Positions 1 to 8,993 are shown, counted from the first letter of the stretch. The stretch: DNA of 64,000 nucleotides from Pantanalinema rosaneae (GCF_050753385.1 NZ_JBLZFZ010000010.1:62001-126000), one strand, 5' to 3'. A program made the numbers and translations. Notes: a model not told the origin generated them from the sequence alone.

Positions 1-157
1 GGCAGAGATTCAATGCTGTGTTTTGAAGCTTCCTGGCTAGATATGAGAGACTATTTTAGGGAATATCGGTGGTGTCAGTGTGGCCCCTCAGCATGGACAG
101 GCTAACATCATCTAACCTCAGAGCAATGGGTAACGGCACGAAGGAATCTATATTGAT

Positions 158-634
158 ATGGCACTGATTACAACTGGCAAGCCGCTGATCCGCGATCTGG
201 AAGCCCAGGGAGCCTTAGGCGTTTATGTTCCTTTAGAGGGGGGATTTGAGGGACGCTATCGGCGGCGAATTCGGGCAGCAGGCTATGTTGCTCTCAACAT
301 TACCGCTAGAGGGCTAGGCGATGTCGCCATGTATCTGACTGGAGTGCATGGTGTTCGTCCGCCTCATCTAGGGAAGAAAAGCACTGCTTCAGGAGCCGCC
401 GTTGGCTACACGTACTATCTTCCTCCCATTTTGGCGACCCACTTAGAACAACTGCCACCTAAATCCAAGGGTCTGCTCCTATGGATTATTGAAGGAAATA
501 TTTTGTCGAATCAAGAGTTGGAATACCTGGCGGCTCTGCCCAGCATCGAACCTCGGGTTAAGGTTGTAGTTGAGTTAGGCGGCGATCGCGTCTTCCGGTG
601 GACTCCGTTAAAGCAGGCGTTACTATCGGCCTAG
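158..634 (+). CDS. ndhN: NAD(P)H-quinone oxidoreductase subunit N
   Basis: 158 residues, the usual length for NdhN, a cyanobacteria- and plastid-specific peripheral subunit of the NDH-1 complex on the thylakoid membrane, which feeds electrons from ferredoxin to plastoquinone in respiration and cyclic flow. The translation is recognisable along its whole length, including the early stretch GALGVYVPLEGGFEGRYRRR and the middle LPPKSKGLLLWIIEGNILS. The ATG is preceded by AAGGAA at 141-146, which fixes the start. It is followed about 140 bases later by ldpA on the same strand, an order I recall from other cyanobacteria. No predicted membrane segments, which fits a peripheral subunit. Confident call. 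Confidence 0.95.
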   Translation: MALITTGKPLIRDLEAQGALGVYVPLEGGFEGRYRRRIRAAGYVALNITARGLGDVAMYLTGVHGVRPPHLGKKSTASGAAVGYTYYLPPILATHLEQLPPKSKGLLLWIIEGNILSNQELEYLAALPSIEPRVKVVVELGGDRVFRWTPLKQALLSA

Positions 635-775
635 TTGTTGAATAGAGCAAGGGGCGATCTATATCTACACAAACTGCGATCGCCGCTCTACTGATTCGGG
701 TTGATTCGTCGCAAAAGTCACGAGGTTTCCGGCTAATGACTCGTCTTTTTTGATCGAGCGCATTAGCATGGAAGA

Positions 776-2035
776 GTGACTGAACAAAACTCCCCTTTAT
801 GCTCCCTCCGGGAGGGACACTGGTTTAAGTTAATTTGTGGAGCCAGTTTTCAACACCTCCCATCAATTCGCTACCTGGCACTTGTGTATACCCTGGCAGG
901 TGCTGACTGTATTGATGTGGCGGCAGATCCGGCTGTGATCGCGGCGGCTCAAGCTGGCATAGCTATGGCAAGCCCGATGATTGAGGCTGCCCAGCAGCGA
1001 GGATTTGCAGCGAAAGGTCGCCCCTGGTTGATGGTTAGCTTTAATGATGGCGAAGATCCGCATTTTCGGAAAGCCGAGTTTGATGCAAGTACCTGTCCAT
1101 CTAACTGTCCCCGTCCCTGCGAAGCGATTTGTCCAGCAAATGCAATTGTTTTTCAATCAAGCCCTTCCGCCAATCTGACACAGGATCGTCCTGTTTCCAG
1201 CGTCACTGCCGCATTGCCGACTCTTTCAGGAATACTAGCGGATCGGTGTTATGGGTGCGGTCGGTGTTTGCCCGTTTGCCCCAGCCAACATATTGCCACG
1301 CGTTCCTATGTTTCTACTCCCCAGGCGATCGCCCCCTTAGTGTTGCAATCAGGGGTGGATGCGATCGAGATTCATACTCAGGTGGGACGTTTGGATGATT
1401 TCCAGCGATTGTGGAGCGCGATCGCTCCTTACCTGAAACAATTAAAGCTGATAGCGATTAGTTGTCCGGATGGGGCAGGGTTGCTGGAATACTTGCAAGC
1501 GCTCTATAGCATCATGAACCCACTGCCTTATCCGTTAATTTGGCAAACAGACGGTCGCCCCATGAGTGGCGATATTGGCATGGGAACGACAAAGGCAGCC
1601 ATCAAATTAGGTCAAAAGGTGTTAGCCGCCCAGTTACCCGGTTATGTGCAGTTGGCTGGCGGCACGAATCACCATACCGTCCCAAAGTTACGATCGTTAG
1701 GGCTACTGCGCTCCCCAGAGTACCGTTCTGACCAGGCAGATGCTGCCCCCAGTTACCTGAGTGGCGTAGCTTATGGGAGTTATGCCCGGAGCTTATTGTC
1801 ATCCGTGTTGGAGCAGCTAGAGCAACTCGATCGCTCCAACAGCCAGGTCAGCCAGTATGCTGCCGTTTCAGCATCCCCCAGCCCTTTCTCTAGCTCATAC
1901 CAGCCCCCTTACTTGAGTGATCCCAAACCGATAGCGGATCTACTTTGGCAAGCCGTTACGTTAGCTCACTCCCTGGTGTCTCAACTAAAGTCGTGTGAGT
2001 CAGCCAACAACTCTACTGGTACCGAACATGATTGA
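776..2035 (+). CDS. ldpA: LdpA-type iron-sulfur circadian input protein
   Basis: 419 residues resembling LdpA (light-dependent period), a thylakoid-associated Fe-S protein that senses redox state and modulates the period of the Kai clock in Synechococcus. The N-terminal part contains the family stretch GHWFKLICGASFQHLP and VDVAADPAVIAAA-like sequence. Two cysteine clusters follow: CPSNCPRPCEAICP (about residues 108-121) and CYGCGRCLPVCPSQ (about 158-171), which look like two [4Fe-4S] ferredoxin-type sites. The start is GTG because the ATG at 768 runs into a stop after two codons; only a GGAAG lies upstream and it is almost touching the start, so initiation is probably weak. The C-terminal 100 residues are Ser/Pro-rich and longer than I expect for the family. 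The stop overlaps a possible TTG start of the next gene. Confidence 0.88.
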   Translation: MTEQNSPLCSLREGHWFKLICGASFQHLPSIRYLALVYTLAGADCIDVAADPAVIAAAQAGIAMASPMIEAAQQRGFAAKGRPWLMVSFNDGEDPHFRKAEFDASTCPSNCPRPCEAICPANAIVFQSSPSANLTQDRPVSSVTAALPTLSGILADRCYGCGRCLPVCPSQHIATRSYVSTPQAIAPLVLQSGVDAIEIHTQVGRLDDFQRLWSAIAPYLKQLKLIAISCPDGAGLLEYLQALYSIMNPLPYPLIWQTDGRPMSGDIGMGTTKAAIKLGQKVLAAQLPGYVQLAGGTNHHTVPKLRSLGLLRSPEYRSDQADAAPSYLSGVAYGSYARSLLSSVLEQLEQLDRSNSQVSQYAAVSASPSPFSSSYQPPYLSDPKPIADLLWQAVTLAHSLVSQLKSCESANNSTGTEHD

Positions 2036-2040
2036 CTAGG

Positions 2041-4077
2041 ATGGAGGTATACCTTCTATCCTCTGCGCCATCCTCGAACGACCCTAACCTATCGCATCCC
2101 ATGTCGAGTTACGACAGTCTCCCTTCTAATCAGCCACCCACTCCCGCAACGCCAGATAACTTAACCGATCGCAGCGCTACAAGCTCTCTAGAACCAACCG
2201 CGATCGCCGTTGATTCCTCAGCCCCTAGCAACATGCAGATTACAGACGACCTGACTAAACTACTGTACATTTTACCCACTTCACTTCGGCAGCAACTGGA
2301 ACGCCATCCGCAAAAAGACTTCTTGGTTGAAGTCGTGATGGATTTGGGTCGCCGCCCGGAAGCTCGGTTTCCCGGTAAAGCCGAGTATCTCTCAGAGGAG
2401 CCCATTACTTTTACCGATCTGAATGCCTGCATTGCCAATGTGGGAGATTTTGGGGGCGATAATCGGGCAGGAATTGAGCAAACTCTTCACCGCATCAGTG
2501 CCATCCGGAATCGCCGTGGAGAAATTATTGGCTTAACTTGCCGGGTCGGTCGTGCCGTGTTTGGAACGATCGGGATGATTCGCGATCTGGTGGAAAGTGG
2601 ACGGTCAATCCTCATGCTCGGTCGTCCCGGTGTGGGTAAAACCACGGCTCTGCGTGAAATTGCCCGAGTTCTCGCCGATGAACTCGAAAAACGAGTGGTG
2701 ATTATTGACACCTCCAATGAAATCGCTGGCGATGGCGATGTCCCCCATCCCGCGATCGGGCGGGCTCGTCGGATGCAGGTTGCCCGTCCAGAACTTCAGC
2801 ATCAAGTCATGATTGAGGCGGTGGAAAACCACATGCCGGAAGTGATTGTGATTGATGAAATTGGGACTGAATTAGAAGCGTTAGCGGCTCGGACGATCGC
2901 GGAACGAGGAGTGCAACTGGTTGGTACCGCCCACGGCAATCGGCTAGAAAACCTGATTAAAAACCCCACCTTGTCCGATTTAATTGGCGGCATCCAATCC
3001 GTCACCTTGGGAGATGAGGAAGCCCGTCGCCGAGGCAGTCAAAAAAGCGTGTTGGAACGTAAAGCTCCACCGACGTTTGATATTGCCGTGGAAATGCTGG
3101 AGCGCCAGCGCTGGGTGGTGCATGAGCATGTGGCGGAAACGATCGATAGTATGTTGCGAGGACGACAGCCAAATCCCCAGGTGCGGACGATCGGAGAAAC
3201 CGGCAAAGTCATTATTACCCATGAGTTGTCCAGTAGTGATGCCGATCTGTTGCCAACCCGAGGTCGTTCGCATAAAGGGGTAACGCCGATCCGAGATGCC
3301 ACTTCCTTTAGTGGACGTGAGAACCCCTTTAGCAAAAATGCTGGGACTACGGCTAGTCGAGGCTGGCGATCGTCCGGGCAGATGCGTCCCGTCTCCTCCC
3401 GCTCCAATCCGCTACCTACCGCCGAAGAACAACAATTTGAGCAATTGCTGGACGAATCTCTTCGGAATATGGCGATCGACGATGAATTGGTTGTCTCTCC
3501 TATGGCTGATGGTCTACTTTCTCTGCCCAATCAAGCCCTGGATGAGCAGGATCACCGGAGTCTCAGTGGGGAAGACATCCTGTACGTTTATCCCTATGGG
3601 GTCAGTCGGCATCAGCTTGATCAGGTGATTCGGACGTTGAAACTCCCGATCGTCCTGACAAAGGATATCGATCATGCCGATGCGGTATTAGCGTTGCGAT
3701 CGCACGTCAAAAACCATACGAAACTCCGCCATTTAGCCAAAGCGCGGCAGGTACCGATCCACACCATTAAAGCTAGTGGAATTCCGCAAATTGCCCGAGG
3801 GCTGCGCCGGATGCTGAACATTGATGAGATGGGCAACCCCGATGGCACTGATCTGGAGCTATTCATTCGAGGCGATGGTGACGACGAAATTGAAGCGTTG
3901 GAAGAAGCGCGGCTAGCCGTGGAGCAAATCGTCATTCCCAAAGGACAACCGGTAGAACTCTTACCCCGGTCTGCCAGTGTCCGGAAAATGCAGCATGAAT
4001 TAGTGGAACACTATCATCTGAAATCCCGTAGTTTTGGTGAAGAGCCGAACCGTCGGTTACGAATTTATCCAGCTTAA
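2041..4077 (+). CDS. AAA ATPase with C-terminal R3H nucleic-acid-binding domain (Ycf45/SpoIIIAA-like)
   Basis: About 678 residues. The central ATPase has a Walker A GRPGVGKTTALREIAR and a Walker B VIVIDEIGTELEA, like the SpoIIIAA/Ycf45 family. The C-terminus carries an R3H motif (R-K-M-Q-H) followed by SFGEEPNRRLRIYPA, typical of R3H domains that bind single-stranded nucleic acid. The middle section (roughly residues 360-500) is low in recognisable motifs. A protein of this architecture follows ldpA in the same direction, suggesting an operon ndhN-ldpA-R3H-hisC. Start uncertain: an in-frame TTG at 2032 overlaps the ldpA stop, ATG 2041 is chosen, and ATGs at 2101 and 2233 are possible; none has a strong ribosome binding site, so the protein may rely on coupling to ldpA. 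Exact cellular role unknown to me. Confidence 0.82.
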   Translation: MEVYLLSSAPSSNDPNLSHPMSSYDSLPSNQPPTPATPDNLTDRSATSSLEPTAIAVDSSAPSNMQITDDLTKLLYILPTSLRQQLERHPQKDFLVEVVMDLGRRPEARFPGKAEYLSEEPITFTDLNACIANVGDFGGDNRAGIEQTLHRISAIRNRRGEIIGLTCRVGRAVFGTIGMIRDLVESGRSILMLGRPGVGKTTALREIARVLADELEKRVVIIDTSNEIAGDGDVPHPAIGRARRMQVARPELQHQVMIEAVENHMPEVIVIDEIGTELEALAARTIAERGVQLVGTAHGNRLENLIKNPTLSDLIGGIQSVTLGDEEARRRGSQKSVLERKAPPTFDIAVEMLERQRWVVHEHVAETIDSMLRGRQPNPQVRTIGETGKVIITHELSSSDADLLPTRGRSHKGVTPIRDATSFSGRENPFSKNAGTTASRGWRSSGQMRPVSSRSNPLPTAEEQQFEQLLDESLRNMAIDDELVVSPMADGLLSLPNQALDEQDHRSLSGEDILYVYPYGVSRHQLDQVIRTLKLPIVLTKDIDHADAVLALRSHVKNHTKLRHLAKARQVPIHTIKASGIPQIARGLRRMLNIDEMGNPDGTDLELFIRGDGDDEIEALEEARLAVEQIVIPKGQPVELLPRSASVRKMQHELVEHYHLKSRSFGEEPNRRLRIYPA

Positions 4078-4131
4078 TAGCACAATTCGCTATACGCTAT
4101 TGGTCATTAGTGATTGTTTCTGGTTCTAGTC

Positions 4132-5319
4132 ATGTTTCCGTTCATTCGTGCCGATCTGGCTCAGTTGACTGCATATACCCCCCATACGGCGGATGAGTCT
4201 GAGCCATCAGATTCCCATCTGCGTTCAGATACCCTTAAGTCGATCGGCGATCGCCTGGACACGAATGAAAGTCCCTATGACTTACCAGAAGAACTCAAAC
4301 AAAAGCTAGCCTGGACGTATCAGCAGACGCTGGAAAACAATCGTTATCCCGATGGTGGTCATGCTGGGTTGAAACAGGCGATCGCGACGTATGTGAATGA
4401 ATCCGCCGCCCTACCATCCACCCCCTTTACGGCCGATCACATTACCGTGGGGAATGGCTCGGATGAATTGATCCGCTCAATCCTGATCGCCACCTGTTTA
4501 GGAGGAGAGGGGGCAATTCTGGTTGCCGAACCCACCTTTTCCATGTATGGCATCCTGGCGCAGACGTTAGGGATTCCCGTGGTATCGGTCGATCGCTCAA
4601 TCACCCATTTTGAGGTGAATTTACAAGCTGCTCAACAGGCAATCAGCCAGACCACAAATCCAGCTATCCGAGCGGTCTTCATGGTGCATCCCAACTCGCC
4701 TACCGGCAATGCAATGACCCAGGCGGAAATTGATTGGTTACGCCGTCTGCCCGATGAGATTTTGGTGGTAATTGATGAGGCGTATTTTGAATTTAGTCAA
4801 ACGACGATCGTCAGCGCACTGCTCGATCGTCCCAATTGGATTGTGCTCCGGACATTTTCCAAAGCTTTTCGATTAGCGGCTCATCGAGTAGGGTACGCGA
4901 TCGCCCATCCTGCCGTGATTGCTACTCTAGAAAAAGTTCGCCTTCCGTACAACTTACCCAGTTTCTCCCAAGCCGCCGCTTACACAGTTCTCAGCCATCG
5001 GCAACAATTACTCCAAACTATTCCCCTGTTGTTAGAACAACGGACTCACCTAACCCAAGCACTGCTTCAACACCCCCAACTCCAGGTTTGGCAAAGTGCT
5101 GCCAACTTTATCTATGTGCGCCTCCGGCATCACGAGCCGGAACAGGCTGAAACCGTTTTACACCAGATGCATATTGCCCTGAAACAACAGGGTACTCTGA
5201 TTCGGCATACCAGTGGCGGGCTAAGAATTACGGTCGGTAGTCCGGCAGAAAATGCGAGAACGATCGCCCATTTACAAGCTGTGCTATCGACTGGAGTAGC
5301 TACCCTGGCAACTTCTTAA
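4132..5319 (+). CDS. hisC: Histidinol-phosphate aminotransferase
   Basis: 395 residues, class I/II PLP-dependent aminotransferase. It converts histidinol phosphate plus 2-oxoglutarate to/from imidazole acetol phosphate and glutamate in histidine biosynthesis; the family can also act on aromatic amino acids. Visible features are DTNESPYDLPEELK near the N-terminus, NRYPDGG, VGNGSDELIR, the HPNSPTG motif, VIDEAYFEF and the PLP lysine in RTFSKAFRLAAHRVGYA. The ATG at 4132 (MFPFIRADLAQLTAYTP) matches how cyanobacterial HisC proteins begin; an upstream in-frame TTG at 4114 is less likely. It follows the R3H ATPase by about 50 bases. Confidence 0.93.
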   Translation: MFPFIRADLAQLTAYTPHTADESEPSDSHLRSDTLKSIGDRLDTNESPYDLPEELKQKLAWTYQQTLENNRYPDGGHAGLKQAIATYVNESAALPSTPFTADHITVGNGSDELIRSILIATCLGGEGAILVAEPTFSMYGILAQTLGIPVVSVDRSITHFEVNLQAAQQAISQTTNPAIRAVFMVHPNSPTGNAMTQAEIDWLRRLPDEILVVIDEAYFEFSQTTIVSALLDRPNWIVLRTFSKAFRLAAHRVGYAIAHPAVIATLEKVRLPYNLPSFSQAAAYTVLSHRQQLLQTIPLLLEQRTHLTQALLQHPQLQVWQSAANFIYVRLRHHEPEQAETVLHQMHIALKQQGTLIRHTSGGLRITVGSPAENARTIAHLQAVLSTGVATLATS

Positions 5320-5380
5320 CCACCGCCATAGCCAAATGTGCCATTGAGGTTAACAGAGTTCGAGGGCGATCGCTGACCTT

Positions 5381-5872
5381 TTAGACTTTTAACGGCATGT
5401 TCATAGCATCCATACTACGGCGGAGGATGCCGACCGTCTGAGGCAACACGCCAACCATCAACGCAAAGGCTTCATCGGGTAAACGAGCAACCGTCGCCGC
5501 ATCAAAATAGTTCTCGAACTGGCTCAGGATCATCTGTGCCCGTTGGAACGATGCCGGATTGTCCGTCAATTGATGCGTCAGACGAATCCATTGACGACGA
5601 ATTAAGTAAGCCTTTTGCCGTTCCTCCTGGTTTTCTGGATGCACTAACGACAGATCACCAACGGGAATGACGGCTTGACAGTCCACATCAAAAAAACTGC
5701 CAACCGCCGCCCCCGGCCCAGCAAACTCGGCATGATAGCGCTTATAGATGATTAACCCATTCCGCCTGCGACTATTCACCATCAATAATGTGCCACTATG
5801 CAGTTGGTTTAAGATATCGCAGGCAGAGTCAGAATCAGTGTACTCCTGGTGGTTCAGGCTTGCCTTAGTCAT
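5381..5872 (-). CDS. Conserved cyanobacterial protein of unknown function
   Basis: 163 residues, soluble, no signal peptide or membrane segment. The N-terminal half has a compact beta-rich look (GTLLMVNSRRRNGLIIYKRYHAEFAG and FDVDCQAVIPVGDLSLVHP), the C-terminal half is helical and ends with two short helices around FALMVGVLPQTVGILRRSMDA. It reads like a core cyanobacterial gene in composition. It lies tail-to-tail with hisC and some 270 bases downstream of psbT in the same direction, with a terminator-like hairpin at 6012-6039 between them, so it probably has its own promoter. I do not recognise a family with certainty. Confidence 0.7.
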   Translation of the reverse strand: MTKASLNHQEYTDSDSACDILNQLHSGTLLMVNSRRRNGLIIYKRYHAEFAGPGAAVGSFFDVDCQAVIPVGDLSLVHPENQEERQKAYLIRRQWIRLTHQLTDNPASFQRAQMILSQFENYFDAATVARLPDEAFALMVGVLPQTVGILRRSMDAMNMPLKV

Positions 5873-6011
5873 ACAATTGAAGCCTTGAAAGTGCCGACAG
5901 AAGATTAGCTAAGGAAAACCAAGCGAACATACAACGTCGAGCAGTCAGGCTGTTTTCTAGACTGCTCCAAACCTTAATTTTAAGCCATCTATGATCGAGG
6001 ATGGATACGGC

Positions 6012-6039
6012 AAAACACAGACATAAACATGCCTGTGTT
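6012..6039 (-). terminator. Probable terminator downstream of psbT
   Basis: On the minus strand the sequence AACACAG pairs with CTGTGTT across a short loop and is followed by TTTT. It lies about 110 bases after the psbT stop codon and would end a psbB-psbT transcript. Stem is short and the T-run is only four, so moderate confidence. Confidence 0.5.
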
Positions 6040-6146
6040 CAAGATGATGGCAATTGGAACAATGCTCAGAAGGCCATCTTGCCCTTGTAGCGCCAAATCT
6101 GAATCAGCATCGCTTCCTATGAAGCTGATCTGAACGCCAATGACAC

Positions 6147-6242
6147 TTACTTGCCAATGCGCGGAGGCTCACGAAAGGCGATCGCAAAGAACAGAACGCC
6201 CAGCGCTAAAGTGAGAATCAAAATGTAAGCAACGCTTTCCAT
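6147..6242 (-). CDS. psbT: Photosystem II reaction centre protein T
   Basis: 31 residues beginning MESVAYILILTLALGVLFFA and ending FREPPRIGK, a single-helix subunit near the PSII dimer interface that helps stabilise the dimer and the acceptor side. Length and sequence match PsbT; the hydrophobic helix spans about residues 4-22, with the basic C-terminus on the stromal side. It sits 114 bases downstream of psbB on the same strand, the conserved psbB-psbT order of cyanobacteria and plastids. Too short to appear in most automatic ORF scans. Confidence 0.97.
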   Translation of the reverse strand: MESVAYILILTLALGVLFFAIAFREPPRIGK

Positions 6243-6287
6243 ATCAAAATTTCCTGACGAATCTCTATGACAGTCTACAAGACTGGG

Positions 6288-6338
6288 AGAGAGGTCTAAA
6301 GCTTCCTCCAATACAAAGGATCGTGCTTAGACCTCTCT
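6288..6338 (-). other. Intercistronic stem-loop between psbB and psbT
   Basis: A perfect 12-base inverted repeat (AGAGAGGTCTAA at 6288-6299 and TTAGACCTCTCT at 6327-6338), extended by GC on the loop side after one unpaired base, lies within 20 bases of the psbB stop codon. No T-run follows in the direction of transcription, so it looks more like an mRNA 3'-end stabiliser or processing site than a full terminator. Confidence 0.6.
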
Positions 6339-6356
6339 TAAACCGAAATCGGAGCC

Positions 6357-7886
6357 TTAAACTCCACTACGGCGAGTAGATGGGTCGCCCAATTTCTGGA
6401 AGAAGCCCCACTCCACTTGCTCTTCTGACAGATCAGGGTCAATTCCGGCAAACACATCCCGGAACAGTGTCCGAGAACCATGCCAGATGTGACCAAAGAA
6501 GAACAGCAGAGCAAATACAGCGTGACCAAACGTAAACCAACCTCTGGGGCTAGTACGGAATACGCCATCAGAGTTCAAGGTTTCGCGATCGAAGGAGAAA
6601 ATTTCCCCTAGCTGAGCGCCACGTGCATAACGCTTCACCACCGCCGGATCAGAGAAGGTTTTACCATCTAGCTGACCACCGTAGAAGCTAACCGTAACTC
6701 CATTTTGCTCAAAGCTGTACTTCGACTCAGCCCGACGGAACGGAATATCCGCCCGCACGATGCCATCTTTATCCGTTAAGACAGTCGGGAAGTTCTCGAA
6801 GAAGTTCGGCAAACGCCGGACATTCAGTTCCCGACCTTCCTTGTCGGTAAAGACCGCATGACCCAACCATTCCTGAGCAATGCCATCCCCCTTAACCATC
6901 GGTCCAGTACGGAACAGACCACCCTTAGCAGGACTATTACCAACGTAATCGTAGAACGCTAGTTTTTCCGGAATTGCCGACCAGGCCTGGGATAGGGTTG
7001 CCCCACTGTTCACATCCGCTTGCACTCGCCGAGCAATTTCTTGCTTGAAGTAGCTACTATCCCACTGGTAACGGGTAGGCCCAAACAGTTCGATCGGGGT
7101 TGCTGCACTGCCATACCACATGGTTCCTGCCACCACAAAAGCAGCGAAGAACACAGCCGCAATACTGCTGGACAGAACCGTTTCAATGTTCCCCATCCGT
7201 AAGGCTCTGTATAGCCGTTCCGGTGGACGAACACTCAAGTGAAATAGACCAGCAATTACCCCAACAACACCCGCCGCAATGTGGTGAGCCACAATCCCAC
7301 CAGGATTGAACGGATTGAAGCCAGATGGTCCCCATTCTGGGGCAACCGGTTGAACACTTCCCGTCAACCCATAGGGGTCAGATACCCACATACCCGGTCC
7401 AAATAGACCCGTGAGGTGGAATGCGCCAAAGCCGAAGCAAAGCAGCCCAGACAGAAATAAATGGATCCCAAACATTTTGGGCAGATCCAGTGCCGGTTCG
7501 CCCGTGCGTGGATCTCTGAACAATTCCAAGTCCCAATAGACCCAGTGCCAAACTGCCGCTAAGAACAGCAGTCCAGACAAGATGATATGAGCAGCCGCGA
7601 CCCCTTCAAATGACCAAAATCCGGGATCTGCACCTGCTTCACCTGTAACGCTCCAACCGCCCCAAGAGCCAGTTACTCCTAGACGAGCCATGAACGGCAA
7701 TACAAACATCCCCTGCCGCCACATGGGATTGAGGACAGGATCAGATGGATCAAAGATAGCCAGTTCATAGAGCGCCATAGATCCTGCCCAACCCGCCACT
7801 AATGCTGTATGCATCAGGTGGGTGGCGATCAGTCGTCCTGGATCGTTAATCAGGACTGTGTGTACTCGGTACCACGGTAGTCCCAT
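6357..7886 (-). CDS. psbB: Photosystem II CP47 chlorophyll apoprotein
   Basis: 509 residues, full length for CP47, the core antenna protein that binds chlorophyll a and beta-carotene and passes energy to the PSII reaction centre. The N-terminus MGLPWYRVHTVLINDPGRL, the six-helix layout with many histidines in membrane segments (for example HLMHTALVAGWAGSMALYEL), the large lumenal loop E between about residues 255 and 450, and the C-terminal GWFTFGHAVFALLFFFGHIWHG are all as expected. The start is fixed by a strong Shine-Dalgarno AAAGGAGGAG. psbT follows. Composition is uniform with the surroundings. Confidence 0.98.
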   Translation of the reverse strand: MGLPWYRVHTVLINDPGRLIATHLMHTALVAGWAGSMALYELAIFDPSDPVLNPMWRQGMFVLPFMARLGVTGSWGGWSVTGEAGADPGFWSFEGVAAAHIILSGLLFLAAVWHWVYWDLELFRDPRTGEPALDLPKMFGIHLFLSGLLCFGFGAFHLTGLFGPGMWVSDPYGLTGSVQPVAPEWGPSGFNPFNPGGIVAHHIAAGVVGVIAGLFHLSVRPPERLYRALRMGNIETVLSSSIAAVFFAAFVVAGTMWYGSAATPIELFGPTRYQWDSSYFKQEIARRVQADVNSGATLSQAWSAIPEKLAFYDYVGNSPAKGGLFRTGPMVKGDGIAQEWLGHAVFTDKEGRELNVRRLPNFFENFPTVLTDKDGIVRADIPFRRAESKYSFEQNGVTVSFYGGQLDGKTFSDPAVVKRYARGAQLGEIFSFDRETLNSDGVFRTSPRGWFTFGHAVFALLFFFGHIWHGSRTLFRDVFAGIDPDLSEEQVEWGFFQKLGDPSTRRSGV

Positions 7887-7894
7887 TGACTACG

Positions 7895-7904
7895 CTCCTC
7901 CTTT
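7895..7904 (-). promoter_or_regulatory. Strong ribosome binding site of psbB
   Basis: Reads AAAGGAGGAG on the minus strand, eight bases before the psbB ATG. It is among the strongest Shine-Dalgarno matches in the window, in keeping with a very highly expressed protein. Confidence 0.85.
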
Positions 7905-8252
7905 GATGAATTTGCTCTAGTCTCGATGCCTTTTGTAAGCATTTTATTAAAGTGCTGAACCCTGGTAAACAGACTCAAACAGGTTTGATGCCTGCCTTAA
8001 ATCCTCCAACCCTTTGCCAGCTTACTTTCGAGCTCTCACACTAGCCAATTGGCAAAACATTCGTGAAAATGAAAGTGTATAAAGAAGTGTAACCAGTGCT
8101 AAAGCCCATTGCAAGCAACTTGAAGCTTCTTTGCATGAGAACTGCGATGACGATCGCGATCATCAGTGTCAAATCTAGTATCACTAGTATTAAAGGTACG
8201 ATCGCAGATATCACCCATCATCGGAACCTTCCGAGACAAGACCAGTCAACCT
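7905..8252. other. Divergent intergenic region psbB / ferredoxin
   Basis: About 350 bases between the divergently transcribed psbB and ferredoxin genes. It must hold both promoters; I see AT-rich stretches (for example TATAAAG near 8078) but no convincing paired -35/-10 set and no gene. The ferredoxin frame is open back to 8166, but the N-terminal residues this would add do not look like ferredoxin. Confidence 0.45.
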
Positions 8253-8624
8253 ATGGAAACTCAAAAGCAGATTGTGACTGACCCAGATTCTCAAGAAAAA
8301 TCTTCCGTTGAGTCTCGCCCCTCAACGATCGCTAGCATCAATTTCATTCAGGAGAACAAAGAAGTCGTCGTTGCCAACGGGGCTAATTTGAGAATTAAAG
8401 CCCTGGAGAACGGCATTGACCTCTACCGCATGGTGGCTAAAGTCATGAACTGCGGCGGCTATGGTCAATGTGGGACTTGTATTGTCGAAGTCGTGGATGG
8501 CATGGAAAACCTGTCACCGCGCACAGAAGCAGAAGACCGCAAACTGAAGCGGAAGCCACAAAACTACCGACTAGCCTGCCAAACACTGGTTCAGGGAGCG
8601 GTTACCGTTAAGACAAAACCCTGA
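8253..8624 (+). CDS. [2Fe-2S] ferredoxin, adrenodoxin-like spacing
   Basis: 123 residues from ATG 8253 (METQKQIVTDPD). The ligands read C67-(5)-C73-(2)-C76-(32)-C109 within MNCGGYGQCGTC and RLACQT. Five residues between the first two cysteines is the spacing of adrenodoxin/vertebrate-type ferredoxins rather than the four of plant-type PetF, so it probably serves a dedicated partner rather than bulk photosynthetic electron flow. A 30-residue Ser/Glu-rich N-terminal tail precedes the domain. It lies between psbB (divergent) and psbM (same strand, 136 bases on), placing it in a photosystem II neighbourhood; a role in PSII assembly or repair is inference. In-frame upstream starts to 8166 exist but are less likely. 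Confidence 0.85.
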   Translation: METQKQIVTDPDSQEKSSVESRPSTIASINFIQENKEVVVANGANLRIKALENGIDLYRMVAKVMNCGGYGQCGTCIVEVVDGMENLSPRTEAEDRKLKRKPQNYRLACQTLVQGAVTVKTKP

Positions 8625-8694
8625 AATAGGGTCATTAGTGCGATCAACGGGGGTTCTCTCACCTTCCGTTTCGCACTGGTGGTACTGGCTGTGC

Positions 8695-8721
8695 TTGACT
8701 GGATAAACACAGTGGTATTCT
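8695..8721 (+). promoter_or_regulatory. Possible psbM promoter
   Basis: TTGACT at 8695-8700 and TATTCT at 8716-8721 with a 15-base spacer, 40 bases before psbM. Spacer is shorter than ideal, so this is only a candidate. Confidence 0.3.
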
Positions 8722-8760
8722 AGTTCTGTCAACGTCTGAGATTGGTTAGGAGATGGTTTT

Positions 8761-8880
8761 ATGCAGGTTAACGATTTAGGGTTTGTCGCGAGCATTCTGT
8801 TCGTCTTGGTTCCAGCCGTCTTTCTGCTGATTCTGTATATCCAAACAGCCAGCAGCCAAGCCAACAAAGAAGACTCGTGA
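8761..8880 (+). CDS. psbM: Photosystem II reaction centre protein M
   Basis: 39 residues, MQVNDLGFVASILFVLVPAV then FLLILYIQTASSQANKEDS. A one-helix subunit at the PSII monomer-monomer interface; the hydrophobic helix covers about residues 6-27. Sequence and length match PsbM; the C-terminus is a few residues longer than the shortest family members. Preceded by TTAGGAGATGG at about 8746-8756, a good ribosome binding site. Downstream of the ferredoxin gene. Confidence 0.97.
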   Translation: MQVNDLGFVASILFVLVPAVFLLILYIQTASSQANKEDS

Positions 8881-8993
8881 ATCAATCGATCGCTTATCTT
8901 CGTTACACGTTGCCAGGTCAGCAGGTCGGCACTTAAATTTGCATAATCAAGATTTTTGTCACCCTGCTCAAATAAAAAATTTATTGCATTTCT

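Noticed and set aside
3039..3530. 163-codon frame antisense to the R3H ATPase
   Set aside because: Shadow of a well supported gene with no ribosome binding site.
8571..8885. 104-codon frame antisense to psbM and ferredoxin 3' end
   Set aside because: psbM is certain and the antisense product has no resemblance to any family.
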